Assembly: GCF_000759775.1 (NCBI RefSeq)
Contig: NZ_BBMY01000023.1
Span: 1 to 47,816 of the forward strand
Direction: 5' to 3'
Source: Escherichia albertii NBRC 107761 = DSM 17582
GTDB taxonomy: Bacteria; Pseudomonadota; Gammaproteobacteria; Enterobacterales; Enterobacteriaceae
Length of the DNA: 47,816 bases
Shown here piece after piece: positions 8,462 to 18,612 of the stretch (the first letter of the stretch is position 1; the number at the start of each line of letters is the position of its first letter). The position numbers and the translations under genes are program-made. The notes under the pieces are model-generated. The model was given only the letters and a program-made list of their open reading frames with translations. It searched no databases and was not told where the DNA came from.

Positions 8462-10486
8462 ATGCACTATCGCAATGTGGTTTGTTTGTTGTCTTATTCG
8501 TTGTTCTTATCGTCTGCATGGGGATGCCGGCTTGATGAGCCTGAACACAATGTTTACCAGCAACAGGGCAAAGGCGTGGTGTACCTGCGCCCTTATGAAG
8601 AAACAAACCTTTTTCTATCTGGCGTGAATTACAAGAGATTACGTCGGTTACCCAATTTATTGATAGACCCGAAAACACTAGACGAATGGGATGAAATACC
8701 GCCTCTGACCGATCTGACAACCGACTACCTCTATGAAGGCGCACAGGCCTGGTTTCCGCATTATGCTTACCATAGCGATGGTCGCTATATCCTCTACGCG
8801 GGTAAAGTTGTGCAAAACCCTCCCGACAAACCACTCGTCGATGTCGCCTCGTTCAAGGCATGGGGTGATTTTGCCGCAGATAAAAACAGTCTCTATTTCG
8901 AAGGCAAGCGCGCCGATAGCAATGGCGGGGAAAATAGCCTGGATATTAAAACACTGCATCAGGTGAAATTTCCTCATCCATGGAAGCCTGACTTCCTTGG
9001 GCTGATATTGCGTGACGCTAAATTCTTGTATGTCGATGGTCATCGCCTCGCAGATCCCGATAGTTTCCGCGTGCTGGCACAAAAGTCCTGGGATCAGCGA
9101 GGAAAGTTTTCCACCGAGTTTAACCCCTGCGTTGCCGTACCATTTGGCCCCTGGGATACGCTAGCCCGCACACAGACGAAAATCATGATCAATGGCGAAC
9201 AACTTAATGCCGACCCAGAGACATTCATCGTTGTACGCTGGATGCCCGGTTCGTTATTGAGTTGGCGAGATAAAAGCGGCCTGCACCGAAAGGTGTTGAA
9301 TCAGGGGAATCTGGATAAAGATATGGCAAAGAACTGTGCAACGTTCGGTGTACAGGAACACGACGTTTCATGGCGTAAAGGGCCAAAATGCCAGCAAGAA
9401 ATACTACCCGGTCTCGATCCAGAACAATTTCACCCTCTGAGTAAAACTGTCGCGCAGTATCAGGACAAGCTATACGTCATCAAAAAAACGGAATTTGGTG
9501 AAAACAAGCTGGATATCGTCACGCTGGATAACCCTAATCTGGTGATAGATAAACGTTTTAACGCGGGAAGAACCCACGGCTATTTACTGACCAAATTACA
9601 AATTGATGGTGAAGAAGAAGATAGCCTTCAGGTGTTTGAGTCTTCCGGGCCGCTTATCCTGCTGGATTATCGTGTTCCCGGCGAACGTGAAGCTCACCTT
9701 GGCGATAGCCCCCATTACAAGAAATGGTATGCACACGACGATCGTTATGTTTACGCATTCGATGGCTCACAGCTCTGGCGCTACCCAACGCCCAATACCA
9801 AAGCCGTGCGGGTGAAATGGAAAACCGAACATTCAGGTTATGGCTATTGGGCAGACTATCGTAGTGGTGAACTGGACGGCAGGCTTTTGGAAAACGGTAC
9901 GTTTATTCCAACGGGAATTCCCTATGACTCATCCGTTAACATTGCTCAATATTCTGCTGGCGAGAGCGCTTTTCTCGTCGGCGAAACCGATGTTAGCTGG
10001 CATAAGCTTCGCTCTACAGACCAGGAATGGAGTCAATGGGAGAAACTCCCCGATATTGACCCAAAAGAATTTCATCCCATCACCGATCGTGTCGCGCAGT
10101 ACAAAAATAGTCTGTACATTGCGAAATTATCTCCTTTTGGTGAAGACTATCTGGAAACGATAGAGCTGGACTCTCCCATCTCCTTCCTGGAGCAACGAAT
10201 TAACGCCGGGGAAAATTACGGCTACTTTATGCGTTCCTCCCGATTACGCGATGATATTCAGGTTTTTGCCATTGATGGACCATTGAAGACCACCAAACGC
10301 TTTGCTTATGACAATCACTATGTCTATACGTGGATTGGCAGCCAACTTTATCGAACCGCATCGCCCTGTCCGGCAAAGACCCGTAATCTGGATCAGAACA
10401 TGTTTTCATCTAATGATGACATCATCATCTTGAAGACGGGGGAAGAGTGCCGAAAGACAGCAGACGGGCAAACTTTGAAGCCCTGA
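8462..10486 (+). CDS. Exported DKNYY-like repeat protein, accessory
   Basis: This 674-residue protein is not one I can name and I do not recall an equivalent full-length gene at this place in K-12. The ATG at 8462 has an AGGA site seven bases upstream; a GTG at 8432 would add ten residues without a good ribosome site. Residues 1-21 form a secretion signal ending AWG-C, which could be a weak lipobox or a signal peptidase I site. The mature part contains several D-x-x-x-x-Y-x-x-G units (ADKNSLYFEG, DAKFLYVDG, DDRYVYAFDG, DNHYVYTWIG), the hallmark of the DKNYY family. Two related blocks, about residues 301-440 and 510-630, share DVSW, FHP, VAQY, FGE, NAG-x-x-x-GY and YVY-x-x-x-GSQL. It is 47 bases before cyaY on the same strand and divergent from lptM. 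A cell-surface or periplasmic role is likely; the function is unknown. Confidence 0.8.
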   Translation: MHYRNVVCLLSYSLFLSSAWGCRLDEPEHNVYQQQGKGVVYLRPYEETNLFLSGVNYKRLRRLPNLLIDPKTLDEWDEIPPLTDLTTDYLYEGAQAWFPHYAYHSDGRYILYAGKVVQNPPDKPLVDVASFKAWGDFAADKNSLYFEGKRADSNGGENSLDIKTLHQVKFPHPWKPDFLGLILRDAKFLYVDGHRLADPDSFRVLAQKSWDQRGKFSTEFNPCVAVPFGPWDTLARTQTKIMINGEQLNADPETFIVVRWMPGSLLSWRDKSGLHRKVLNQGNLDKDMAKNCATFGVQEHDVSWRKGPKCQQEILPGLDPEQFHPLSKTVAQYQDKLYVIKKTEFGENKLDIVTLDNPNLVIDKRFNAGRTHGYLLTKLQIDGEEEDSLQVFESSGPLILLDYRVPGEREAHLGDSPHYKKWYAHDDRYVYAFDGSQLWRYPTPNTKAVRVKWKTEHSGYGYWADYRSGELDGRLLENGTFIPTGIPYDSSVNIAQYSAGESAFLVGETDVSWHKLRSTDQEWSQWEKLPDIDPKEFHPITDRVAQYKNSLYIAKLSPFGEDYLETIELDSPISFLEQRINAGENYGYFMRSSRLRDDIQVFAIDGPLKTTKRFAYDNHYVYTWIGSQLYRTASPCPAKTRNLDQNMFSSNDDIIILKTGEECRKTADGQTLKP

Positions 10487-10533
10487 CCCCATATCGCTAT
10501 ACTGCCGCCATCACCTAAAAACAGGAAACTACA

Positions 10534-10854
10534 ATGAACGATAGTGAATTTCATCGTCTGGCGGATCAACTGTGGCTGACCATTGAAGAGCGTCTGGACG
10601 ACTGGGATGGCGACAGCGATATCGACTGCGAAATCAACGGCGGTGTACTAACCATTACCTTTGAAAACGGCAGCAAAATCATTATCAACCGCCAGGAACC
10701 GCTGCACCAGGTGTGGCTGGCAACCAAACAGGGCGGCTACCATTTTGATCTGAAAGGCGACGAGTGGATTTGCGATCGTAGCGGTGAAACCTTCTGGGAT
10801 CTGCTGGAGCAAGCAGCTACACAGCAGGCAGGTGAAACGGTGCGTTTTCGCTAA
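10534..10854 (+). CDS. cyaY: Frataxin-like iron-sulfur cluster assembly protein CyaY
   Basis: The 106-residue protein is bacterial frataxin, which binds iron and the cysteine desulfurase IscS and tunes iron-sulfur cluster assembly. The first helix carries the acidic ridge ([14 protein letters not shown]), and the beta-sheet region contains the conserved [15 protein letters not shown]. The length is normal. A good AGGAAA ribosome site precedes the ATG. In this window it follows the DKNYY gene closely on the same strand, so read-through from that gene could reach it; it converges on cyaA. Confidence 0.97.
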   Translation: MNDSEFHRLADQLWLTIEERLDDWDGDSDIDCEINGGVLTITFENGSKIIINRQEPLHQVWLATKQGGYHFDLKGDEWICDRSGETFWDLLEQAATQQAGETVRFR

Positions 10855-10860
10855 GATTGC

Positions 10861-10888
10861 ATGCCGGATAAGCCTTGCTTTCCGGCAT
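10861..10888. repeat. REP-like hairpin between cyaY and cyaA
   Basis: An eight-base perfect inverted repeat (ATGCCGGA at 10861-10868 with TCCGGCAT at 10881-10888) resembles a single degenerate REP unit. It sits in the 39-base gap between the convergent cyaY and cyaA stops and may protect both 3' ends. Confidence 0.6.
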
Positions 10889-10893
10889 TAGCA

Positions 10894-13440
10894 TCACGAA
10901 AAATACTGCTGCAACAGCGGCGCGTCATGCTCCTGATTGGCAGGCGGCATGTTGCCGATAGATTTGGTGCGAAACGGCATGACCTGTTCACGACCATCAA
11001 CCTTCACAATCTGATAGAACTGCGGCAGGTTAAAGTTGATGAAACTGGAACCGTAGGTAAAACGGTCGTGCGATGACGAATAAAAACGGCTAACGTCACG
11101 CACCAGCTCTTCTTTGCTGCCTTCACAATGGTGGTACACCTCGACCCGGTTACTTTCATCAAGGATGTAGATATTAAAACCGTTTTCATCATTCGTTTCT
11201 TCGAAGAAGAACTGGATGATCCCTTCGCTGGCAAAGCCATCTACAACCGCCGGTAATTTAACGTGGTTAGTCTCAACCTGTACTGACAAACCATGCAGTT
11301 TGTTATGGGAAATCGCGCCATAAAACTCGATGGCATTTTCCAGTTTTTGTACCGAGACATTCAGACGTTCGAAGAACAAGCCCCAGGTTTGACCGGAGAC
11401 ACGCAGCGCCTTGAAGCGTCCGGTTTCCTGACGAGTACTGGAAAGACGCAGTTCAATGCACTCAGAAACCAGTTGTTGCACGCGAGTACGAATCAAACCG
11501 CGCAGATGCTGGCTATAACAGAACACTTCCACGCTATCTGGCGGAGCGGCATCCTGATGCATTTTTCCGAGGATGGTTTTCAATGCTTCAATAATCGACT
11601 GCTCGCCGTTGAAATGTAGCGTACGCACTTCATTCCACGAGTTGCGATACAGCAGGTCAACGCTACCCACCAGACAATTTTGATCCTCTCCAAAGCTGAA
11701 AACATCCAGCTTACGGAAGTCAAAATGCACAACCTGATTACGGAACGCCGTCGTCGGGTCATATTCCAGGTTCACAATAATCGCCAGATGGCGAATCTCA
11801 CACGGACTGTAGAGCGCCTTCGGTGTCGGAGCGGGTAAGCGTAACGGGAAATGATGCGAAACATCAGCCACCATTTCTTGCAACTTCGGCAAATCAACAA
11901 TGCCATTGCCCTTAATATACAGGCGAGTACGTGACGTCAGCAGGCCATTAAACCATGCCCATGCCACCAGCTTATTCAGATAACGGTTATATTCCAGCGG
12001 CTGATGGCTGATGATCGATTCAATATTTGGCGCGCGGTTATACAGATACCAACCAGAGCGGTTCACACGGCCCGGCGGCACATAAATAAAGGTCAGGTTC
12101 GGTTCGGAAAGGTCTGGCGAAATCTGCGGGTTTACCAGCGTCACTTTACCCGGCAATGCTTCAAACGCCGCGTACAGTTTACGCGTCAGCACGCCGATAT
12201 CCTGCGGGCTGGCGGAGACGCTAAGGTTATTACGACGAGCGAAGCGAATAAGATTACGGTAGCTCTGCATCATCGCGTCGAGCAACTCGTTGTGCGCTTC
12301 ACGCACCTGATCAATCTTCCAGTTGGCGCGGTTATCAAGCATTGCCAGGCGAGCTTCGTCCCAGCCCCACTCTTTCACCAATTGGCTTAGCACTTCGCGA
12401 CGCCAGCCTACACAAGCGCGTTCGCGGCTGAGTTTTTCGCATACTTTCAAATAGAAGCAGCGGCGTACTAAATCCAGACGGGTGAAATCTTCGATCGCCG
12501 TCAGATATTCAGTAACACGCTCCAGCATCATGCAATACGGGTCGAGGCCAAACGACACGATTTCGCCGTCGTGCAAACGCTGTTTAATATCTTTCGCCAG
12601 CAGGCGCGGATTCGGGTATTCCCAGGAATAGGCTTCCAGCAGCAGAGTTTTCAGCACTGCTTTATACGGAGAATCGATACTTTTATAGAGTTGCCAAAGG
12701 CTGGCGCCAAAATATTCTTCAGCAGAAAGTGAGCTTAAGCCGCCGAGATCCAGCCATTCATTAGGCGTCAGTACGCCCTGTGCGTAGAGCGTCATCACGT
12801 AGTCATCGTAATGTTCTTCTTCATCACACGGCACCATATTCCACAGAATACGTTTACCAGCGAGACGCACGGCGGTACGGTAAAACTCGTCAAGCAGCAG
12901 GATATGTTGGGTAGAGCCGCAATCCTCGCCCCCCAGACTACCGCTTTCATTATGACGGAAACGGTTTTCATCAATCAGGAAAAAGCTGACTTCTACCCCC
13001 AGCGAGGCAGCCCAGCTTTCCAGCAAGCTACATTTACGTTGTAATAATTGGCGCTCTTCGCTATCGAGCCAGGATTGATGACAGACCCAGATATCCAAAT
13101 CAGAGGAACAGCTTTGCCCTACGGACGAGGTGCTGCCCATGGTGTATACGCCAGTAATCGGAAGCTCGCCTTTTGGCGGTTCCTGTACAGACATTCCACG
13201 ATACAGTTCCAGTTCGTTCAGGTAGTGGCGTTGAGTTTCATCAGGCGTGTAAAGGCAAATGCCTTTGGGAACGTTACCATCAAGGTAACCCGGCATCAGC
13301 GGATGGTGATAGTGCAATAATGTCGGCAGTAGACTGTAGACCTGTTGGAATGCAGGCCCCATAGCGGCAAGCGCGCGATCCACGCGCAATTGATTTATGG
13401 CATCCAGTCTCTGTTTCAGAGTCTCAATATAGAGGTACAA
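10894..13440 (-). CDS. cyaA: Class I adenylate cyclase
   Basis: The 848-residue enzyme makes cyclic AMP from ATP, the signal for CRP-dependent catabolite control. The start is the TTG at 13440, the known inefficient start of E. coli cyaA; the frame extends 30 codons upstream without a known start. The N-terminal half holds a nucleotidyltransferase fold with Gly102-Ser103 and Asp114-x-Asp116 (SSDLDIW). The C-terminal half is the regulatory region that responds to phosphorylated enzyme IIA-Glc. It is divergent from hemC, with a CRP site in the shared region that represses cyaA. Confidence 0.97.
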   Translation of the reverse strand: MYLYIETLKQRLDAINQLRVDRALAAMGPAFQQVYSLLPTLLHYHHPLMPGYLDGNVPKGICLYTPDETQRHYLNELELYRGMSVQEPPKGELPITGVYTMGSTSSVGQSCSSDLDIWVCHQSWLDSEERQLLQRKCSLLESWAASLGVEVSFFLIDENRFRHNESGSLGGEDCGSTQHILLLDEFYRTAVRLAGKRILWNMVPCDEEEHYDDYVMTLYAQGVLTPNEWLDLGGLSSLSAEEYFGASLWQLYKSIDSPYKAVLKTLLLEAYSWEYPNPRLLAKDIKQRLHDGEIVSFGLDPYCMMLERVTEYLTAIEDFTRLDLVRRCFYLKVCEKLSRERACVGWRREVLSQLVKEWGWDEARLAMLDNRANWKIDQVREAHNELLDAMMQSYRNLIRFARRNNLSVSASPQDIGVLTRKLYAAFEALPGKVTLVNPQISPDLSEPNLTFIYVPPGRVNRSGWYLYNRAPNIESIISHQPLEYNRYLNKLVAWAWFNGLLTSRTRLYIKGNGIVDLPKLQEMVADVSHHFPLRLPAPTPKALYSPCEIRHLAIIVNLEYDPTTAFRNQVVHFDFRKLDVFSFGEDQNCLVGSVDLLYRNSWNEVRTLHFNGEQSIIEALKTILGKMHQDAAPPDSVEVFCYSQHLRGLIRTRVQQLVSECIELRLSSTRQETGRFKALRVSGQTWGLFFERLNVSVQKLENAIEFYGAISHNKLHGLSVQVETNHVKLPAVVDGFASEGIIQFFFEETNDENGFNIYILDESNRVEVYHHCEGSKEELVRDVSRFYSSSHDRFTYGSSFINFNLPQFYQIVKVDGREQVMPFRTKSIGNMPPANQEHDAPLLQQYFS

Positions 13441-13827
13441 GACGTATCGCCTGATTTCGCTACCCGTCATATCTGTGATTCCGCCAACATCAACGGAAAC
13501 ACGCGGCATTCGGGATATTTCGTATGTCAAAGGTAACCGTTACCACTTTTCGCGCCTGGTTTTTTTAGTTTCACGACGAAAAAATGGTCTAAAACGTGAT
13601 CAATTTAACACCTTGCTGATTGACCGTAAAGAAAGATGCGCTACATACAAGTGTAGCACCGTTTATTCTGTGTAAATTCCTTATTACGAGGGCTCAAAGC
13701 GTCAATCAGGATCCACAACCAGGCAACATTTTACGGTTTATGCCGGCCTCTACGTTTCACCATAACACTGACATCGCTCTGACAAGGATGTTAGGATGGA
13801 CCACGGATGATAATGACGGTAACAAGC
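13441..13827. promoter_or_regulatory. Divergent cyaA/hemC control region
   Basis: These 387 bases separate the TTG of cyaA from the ATG of hemC and hold the promoters of both. The only site I can assign is the CRP operator at 13595-13610. No RNA gene or other ORF with coding support is visible. Short frames here are extensions of cyaA and hemC. Confidence 0.7.
13595..13610. promoter_or_regulatory. CRP-cAMP site at the cyaA promoter
   Basis: The sequence CGTGATCAATTTAACA matches the TGTGA-N6-TCACA consensus at most key bases and corresponds to the known CRP site overlapping the main cyaA promoter. Binding lets cAMP limit its own synthesis. Confidence 0.8.
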
Positions 13828-14769
13828 ATGTTAGACAATGTTTTAAGAATTGCCACACGCCAAAGCCCACTTGCACTCTGGCAGGCACACTATGTCAAAG
13901 ATAAGTTGATGACGAGCCACCCCGGACTGGTGGTTGAACTGGTGCCAATGGTGACGCGTGGCGATGTGATTCTTGATACGCCGCTGGCGAAAGTAGGCGG
14001 AAAAGGTTTATTTGTGAAAGAGCTGGAAGTCGCCCTTCTGGAAAATCGCGCTGATATCGCCGTTCACTCAATGAAAGATGTGCCCGTTGAATTCCCGCAA
14101 GGTTTGGGATTGGTCACCATTTGCGAGCGTGAAGATCCTCGCGATGCCTTTGTGTCCAACACCTATGACAGTCTGGATGCGTTACCCGCAGGCAGCATCG
14201 TCGGAACGTCCAGCTTACGCCGCCAGTGCCAGTTGGCTGAACGCCGCCCGGATCTGATTATTCGTTCATTGCGCGGCAACGTCGGCACACGCCTTAGCAA
14301 GCTGGATAACGGCGAATACGATGCCATTATTCTTGCCGTAGCCGGATTAAAACGTTTAGGACTGGAATCACGTATTCGCACCGCACTACCGCCCGAAGTT
14401 TCTCTTCCGGCAGTAGGACAAGGCGCTGTGGGCATTGAATGCCGCCTTAATGATACGCGTACTCGCGAGCTGCTCGCCGCACTGAATCATAACGAAACAG
14501 CACTGCGTGTCACGGCTGAACGCGCCATGAATACCCGTCTGGAAGGCGGTTGTCAGGTCCCCATTGGCAGCTATGCAGAACTGGTTGACGGCGAAATCTG
14601 GTTACGGGCGCTGGTTGGCGCGCCGGATGGTTCGCAGATTATTCGTGGTGAGCGCCGTGGTTCGCCGCAGGATGCCGAGCAAATGGGTATTTCGCTGGCG
14701 GAAGAGTTGTTGAATAACGGCGCGCGCGAGATTCTCGCCGAAGTCTACAACGGAGACGTGCCAGCATGA
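13828..14769 (+). CDS. hemC: Porphobilinogen deaminase (hydroxymethylbilane synthase)
   Basis: The 313-residue enzyme joins four porphobilinogen units into hydroxymethylbilane. The start at 13828 gives the known N-terminus [16 protein letters not shown]; an in-frame ATG at 13807 would add seven residues. The catalytic Asp84 is in HSMKDVP, and Cys242 in the motif [12 protein letters not shown] carries the dipyrromethane cofactor. Arginines in the chain-binding motif SSLRRQCQL and [11 protein letters not shown] are present. It is the first gene of hemC-hemD-hemX-hemY and overlaps hemD by four bases. Confidence 0.97.
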   Translation: MLDNVLRIATRQSPLALWQAHYVKDKLMTSHPGLVVELVPMVTRGDVILDTPLAKVGGKGLFVKELEVALLENRADIAVHSMKDVPVEFPQGLGLVTICEREDPRDAFVSNTYDSLDALPAGSIVGTSSLRRQCQLAERRPDLIIRSLRGNVGTRLSKLDNGEYDAIILAVAGLKRLGLESRIRTALPPEVSLPAVGQGAVGIECRLNDTRTRELLAALNHNETALRVTAERAMNTRLEGGCQVPIGSYAELVDGEIWLRALVGAPDGSQIIRGERRGSPQDAEQMGISLAEELLNNGAREILAEVYNGDVPA

Positions 14770-15506
14770 GTATCCTAGTCACCCGCCCGTCTCCCGCTGG
14801 AGAAGAGTTAGTGAGCCGTCTGCGCGCACTGGGGCAGGTGGCCTGGCATTTTCCGCTGATCGAGTTTTCCCCGGGTCGGCAATTACCACAACTTGCCGAC
14901 CAGCTGACAGCGCTTGGTGAAGGCGATCTACTGTTTGCGCTTTCGCAACATGCCGTCGCTTTTGCCCAATCACAGTTGCATCAGCAAAGCCTTGAGTGGC
15001 CCACGCTTCCCGCCTATTTTGCCATTGGCCGCACCACTGCGCTGGCGCTGCATACCGTAAGCGGACACAACGTTCGTTACCCACAGGATCGGGAAATTAG
15101 TGAAGTCTTGCTACAATTACCTGAATTACAAAATATTGTAGGCAAACGTGCGCTAGTCTTGCGTGGTAACGGTGGTCGTGAGCTGATCGGAGAAAACCTG
15201 ACAGCACGCGGCGCCGAAGTCGTTTTTTGTGAATGTTATCAACGATGCGCAATCCATTACGATGGTGCAGAAGAAGCGATGCGCTGGCAATCCCGCGGAG
15301 TGACAACGATTGTTGTTACCAGCGGTGAAATGTTGCAACAGCTCTGGACGCTAATCCCGCAATGGTATCGTGAACACTGGTTACTTTGCTGTCGGCTATT
15401 GGTCGTCAGTGAGCGTCTGGCGAAACTCGCCCGGGAACTGGGCTGGAAAGATATTAAGGTCGCCGATAACGCCGACAACGATGCGCTATTACGGGCATTA
15501 CAATAA
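14766..15506 (+). CDS. hemD: Uroporphyrinogen III synthase
   Basis: The 246-residue enzyme closes hydroxymethylbilane into uroporphyrinogen III with inversion of ring D, the branch point for haem, sirohaem and cobalamin. It starts with the conserved [14 protein letters not shown] and keeps the family's weakly conserved two-domain pattern, including LRGNGGRE near residue 137 and the TSGEMLQQL segment. It overlaps hemC by four bases and is followed 21 bases later by hemX. Confidence 0.96.
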   Translation: MSILVTRPSPAGEELVSRLRALGQVAWHFPLIEFSPGRQLPQLADQLTALGEGDLLFALSQHAVAFAQSQLHQQSLEWPTLPAYFAIGRTTALALHTVSGHNVRYPQDREISEVLLQLPELQNIVGKRALVLRGNGGRELIGENLTARGAEVVFCECYQRCAIHYDGAEEAMRWQSRGVTTIVVTSGEMLQQLWTLIPQWYREHWLLCCRLLVVSERLAKLARELGWKDIKVADNADNDALLRALQ

Positions 15507-15527
15507 CTCTCATAACAGGAAGCCATA

Positions 15528-16733
15528 ATGACGGAACAAGAAAAAACCTCCGCCGTGGTTGAAGAGACCAGGGAGACCGTGGATACCACGCCACAGTCTG
15601 CCACTGTAGAAAAAAAGAGTAAGAACAGTACTGCTCTAATTTTAGGTGCGGTGGCTATCGCTATTGCTCTGGCTACAGGTGTCGGTTTGTATGGCTGGGG
15701 TAAACAACAGGCCGTTAATCAGACGGCTACCAGTGATGCTCTGGCTAACCAACTCGCAGCTCTACAAAAAGCCCAGGAGAGCCAAAAAGCGGAGCTGGAA
15801 GATATCATCAAGCAACAAACTGTGCAGTTAGAACAGGCGAATCGCCAACAAGAAACGCTGGCAAAACAACTGGATGAAGTTCAACAGAAGGTCGCCACCA
15901 TTTCCGGCAGCGATGCCAAAACCTGGCTGCTGGCACAGGCTGATTTTCTGGTGAAACTTGCCGGACGGAAATTGTGGAGCGATCAGGACGTCACCACTGC
16001 CGCTGCGCTACTGAAAAGTGCGGACGCCAGTCTGGCCGACATGAATGACCCAAGCCTTATCGCCGTTCGTCGTGCGATTACTGATGACATCGCCGGCCTT
16101 TCTGCAATATCGCAGGTAGATTATGACGGCATCATCCTCAAACTGAATCAGCTTTCTAATCAGGTGGATAACCTGCGCCTGGCCGATAATGACAGCGACG
16201 GCTCGCCGATGGATTCTGATGGTGAAGAACTTTCCAGTTCTATCAGCGAGTGGCGCATCAATCTGCAAAAGAGCTGGCAGAACTTTATGGACAACTTCAT
16301 TACGATTCGCCGTCGTGATGATACCGCCGTACCACTGTTGGCGCCGAATCAGGATATCTACCTGCGCGAGAATATTCATTCCCGTCTGCTGGTCGCAGCC
16401 CAGGCTGTGCCACGTCATCAGGAAGAAACCTACCGCCAGGCACTGGAGAATGTCTCTACATGGGTTCGTGCTTATTACGACACTAACGATGCTACCACCA
16501 AAGCGTTCCTCGACGAGGTGGATCAGCTAAGCCAACAGAATATTTCGATGGATCTCCCGGAAACGCTGCAAAGTCAGGCGATGCTGGAAAAATTGATGCA
16601 GACCCGAGTGCGCAATCTGCTGGCACAACCGGCGGCACCGGCAACAGAAGCTAAACCTGCACCTGCACCTGCACCTGCACCTGCACCTGCACCGCAAGCT
16701 GATACTCCGGCAGCCGCGCCGCAAGGAGAATAA
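15528..16733 (+). CDS. hemX: HemX, membrane-anchored protein of the hem operon
   Basis: The 401-residue protein has a short cytoplasmic N-terminus, one transmembrane helix (about residues 35-58), then a predicted coiled coil rich in Gln, Glu and Lys (about 68-125). A folded periplasmic region follows, and the tail is rich in Pro and Ala. It was once called a uroporphyrinogen III methylase, but the sequence has no methylase motif and that activity is not supported. The tail contains a hexanucleotide repeat giving Pro-Ala units, and the protein is a few residues longer than the roughly 393 I recall for K-12. It lies two bases before hemY. Confidence 0.93.
   Translation: MTEQEKTSAVVEETRETVDTTPQSATVEKKSKNSTALILGAVAIAIALATGVGLYGWGKQQAVNQTATSDALANQLAALQKAQESQKAELEDIIKQQTVQLEQANRQQETLAKQLDEVQQKVATISGSDAKTWLLAQADFLVKLAGRKLWSDQDVTTAAALLKSADASLADMNDPSLIAVRRAITDDIAGLSAISQVDYDGIILKLNQLSNQVDNLRLADNDSDGSPMDSDGEELSSSISEWRINLQKSWQNFMDNFITIRRRDDTAVPLLAPNQDIYLRENIHSRLLVAAQAVPRHQEETYRQALENVSTWVRAYYDTNDATTKAFLDEVDQLSQQNISMDLPETLQSQAMLEKLMQTRVRNLLAQPAAPATEAKPAPAPAPAPAPAPQADTPAAAPQGE
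16656..16691 (+). repeat. Six tandem cctgca hexamers within hemX
   Basis: Six perfect copies of cctgca code for alternating Pro-Ala residues in the C-terminal tail of HemX, then degenerate to ccgcaa. The unit length keeps the reading frame, so slippage would change tail length without breaking the gene. Confidence 0.92.
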
Positions 16734-16735
16734 CC

Positions 16736-17932
16736 ATGCTAAAAGTGTTATTGCTCTTTGTTCTGCTGATTGCGGGAATTGTGGTTGGTCCAATGATCGC
16801 CGGACATCAAGGTTACGTACTAATCCAGACCGATAACTACAATATCGAAACCAGCGTCACGGGCCTGGCGATCATCTTTATTCTGGCGATGGTGGTGCTG
16901 TTTGCGATCGAGTGGTTATTACGGCGTATTTTCCGCACCGGCGCGCACACTCGCGGGTGGTTTGTCGGGCGTAAGCGTCGCCGCGCGCGTAAGCAGACCG
17001 AACAAGCATTACTGAAACTGGCGGAAGGCGATTATCAGCAAGTTGAAAAGCTGATGGCGAAAAATGCCGATCACGCTGAACAGCCAGTAGTGAACTATCT
17101 GCTGGCTGCCGAAGCCGCACAACAACGCGGTGATGAAGTTCGCGCCAACCAACATCTGGAACGCGCAGCGGAGCTGGCGGGCAACGACACCATTCCGGTA
17201 GAAATCACCCGTGTACGCCTGCAACTTGCCCGTAATGAAAACCATGCCGCTCGCCACGGCGTGGACAAGTTGCTGGAAGTCACGCCACGCCATCCTGAAG
17301 TACTGCGTCTGGCGGAGCAGGCTTATATCCGCACCGGCGCGTGGAGTTCGCTGTTGGACATTATCCCGTCGATGGCAAAAGCTCACGTTGGTGATGAAGA
17401 ACACCGTGCGGCGCTGGAACAACAGGCATGGATTGGTCTGATGGATCAGGCGCGAGCCAATGACGGTAGCGAAGGCTTGCGTAACTGGTGGAAAAACCAA
17501 AGCCGGAAAACGCGCCATCAGGTGGCGTTGCAGGTAGCAATGGCGGAACATCTTATTGAGTGTGACGATCATGATACAGCCCAGCAAATTATCATCGATG
17601 GCCTGAAGCGTCAGTATGATGATCGCCTGCTGCTGCCAATCCCGCGCCTGAAAACCAATAACCCAGAACAACTGGAAAAAGTGCTACGTCAGCAAATCAA
17701 AAACGTCGGCGATCGTCCGTTATTATGGAGCACGCTGGGACAATCGCTGATGAAGCACGGCGAATGGCAGGAAGCGTCAATCGCCTTCCGCGCAGCACTG
17801 AAGCAACGTCCTGACGCCTACGATTATGCATGGCTTGCCGACGCTCTGGACAGGCTGCACAAGCCGGAAGATGCCGCAGCGATGCGCCGCGACGGCTTGA
17901 TGTTAACGCTGCAGAACAACCCACCGCAGTAG
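16736..17932 (+). CDS. hemY: HemY, TPR-containing inner-membrane protein
   Basis: The 398-residue protein has two N-terminal transmembrane segments (about residues 2-22 and 40-62), a basic loop (RKRRRARKQ), and then repeated helix pairs of tetratricopeptide type. It is unrelated to the protoporphyrinogen oxidase called HemY in Bacillus. Its role is described as late haem or porphyrin metabolism, probably by organising other proteins; the catalytic step is not established. It is the last gene of the hemCDXY operon, followed by a strong terminator. Confidence 0.94.
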   Translation: MLKVLLLFVLLIAGIVVGPMIAGHQGYVLIQTDNYNIETSVTGLAIIFILAMVVLFAIEWLLRRIFRTGAHTRGWFVGRKRRRARKQTEQALLKLAEGDYQQVEKLMAKNADHAEQPVVNYLLAAEAAQQRGDEVRANQHLERAAELAGNDTIPVEITRVRLQLARNENHAARHGVDKLLEVTPRHPEVLRLAEQAYIRTGAWSSLLDIIPSMAKAHVGDEEHRAALEQQAWIGLMDQARANDGSEGLRNWWKNQSRKTRHQVALQVAMAEHLIECDDHDTAQQIIIDGLKRQYDDRLLLPIPRLKTNNPEQLEKVLRQQIKNVGDRPLLWSTLGQSLMKHGEWQEASIAFRAALKQRPDAYDYAWLADALDRLHKPEDAAAMRRDGLMLTLQNNPPQ

Positions 17933-17942
17933 TTTCTTCACA

Positions 17943-17970
17943 CCCGGAGATAAGTATCTCCGGGGCTTTT
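17943..17970 (+). terminator. Terminator of the hemCDXY operon
   Basis: A ten-base perfect stem (17943-17952 with 17955-17964) with a two-base loop is followed by GCTTTT. It lies ten bases after the hemY stop. Confidence 0.85.
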
Positions 17971-17980
17971 CTCAAGGTAT

Positions 17981-18187
17981 AAAAAAACGCCTGCTCTTCT
18001 TACGGAGCAGGCGTTAAAACAGGTCTGTATGACAACAAGTGGGTGCTTCACTCAACGTTGTGTCCATGGTGTCTGATGAGGCATAAGCGACATCTGTCAG
18101 TGGACGATAAGCACCGTAAACGGCTCTGCGTCATTCCTGAGTTTATGAGGCACTAAGGCGAACATAAGAGATGGAATGAGCATCTAC
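17981..18187 (-). ncRNA. glmZ: Small RNA GlmZ
   Basis: The 207-base minus-strand segment matches the E. coli GlmZ RNA, beginning GTAGATGCTCATTCC and ending in a GC-rich hairpin (AACGCCTGCTC / GAGCAGGCGTT) plus a T run. Full-length GlmZ pairs with the glmS leader with Hfq and activates glucosamine-6-phosphate synthase; RapZ and RNase E inactivate it, and GlmY protects it. A CATAAT -10 element lies seven bases before the start, consistent with a sigma-70 promoter. Its position between hemY and aslA is the usual one. Confidence 0.95.
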
Positions 18188-18612
18188 CCGCTTATTATGC
18201 CACAGCGGTCAGGGAAATAACATCCTTTAACACTTATAATAAGATAATTCTGCAACCTCTTTTCCCTTCACACACAATAGTTTCCTGAGCAAATATTCCC
18301 TGGCAACTGAATTTTTTTCATGGATATAATGAATAATTAAAATCATTCAATTAACAATATATATATTAATCACACATCAAACTAAAAACAGCATCAATAA
18401 TCAACGCGATATAATAAACCAGCCTTACATATCTCTCGCACCAGAGGTAGGATTGAAAACGCTCTCCTGATGTTCCAATTCATTTATAGGATAAATAAAT
18501 AATTTATTTTCATCATAGTTATTTATATAGCCATCCTGTCAGAGAGAGGGACCTCAATTATCAATGCTTAATTACGACATCAATTTGATGTCATGAAACC
18601 GGAGCATTTTGC
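18188..18612. promoter_or_regulatory. AT-rich control region for glmZ and aslA
   Basis: About 425 bases with strong AT bias hold the glmZ promoter (leftward) and the aslA promoter (rightward). No ORF with coding support is seen. The one clear structure near aslA is the palindrome at 18576-18592. The AT-rich block 18300-18420 could attract H-NS, but that is inference from composition only. Confidence 0.6.
18576..18592. promoter_or_regulatory. Perfect palindrome upstream of aslA
   Basis: GACATCAA and TTGATGTC form an eight-base perfect inverted repeat around a single T, ending 20 bases before the aslA ATG. The symmetry and AT-rich surroundings suggest a dimeric regulator operator; the cognate protein is not known to me. 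Confidence 0.4.

Noticed and set aside
10227-10409. Small antisense ORF within the DKNYY gene
   Set aside because: No ribosome site, no domain, and explained by the opposite strand.
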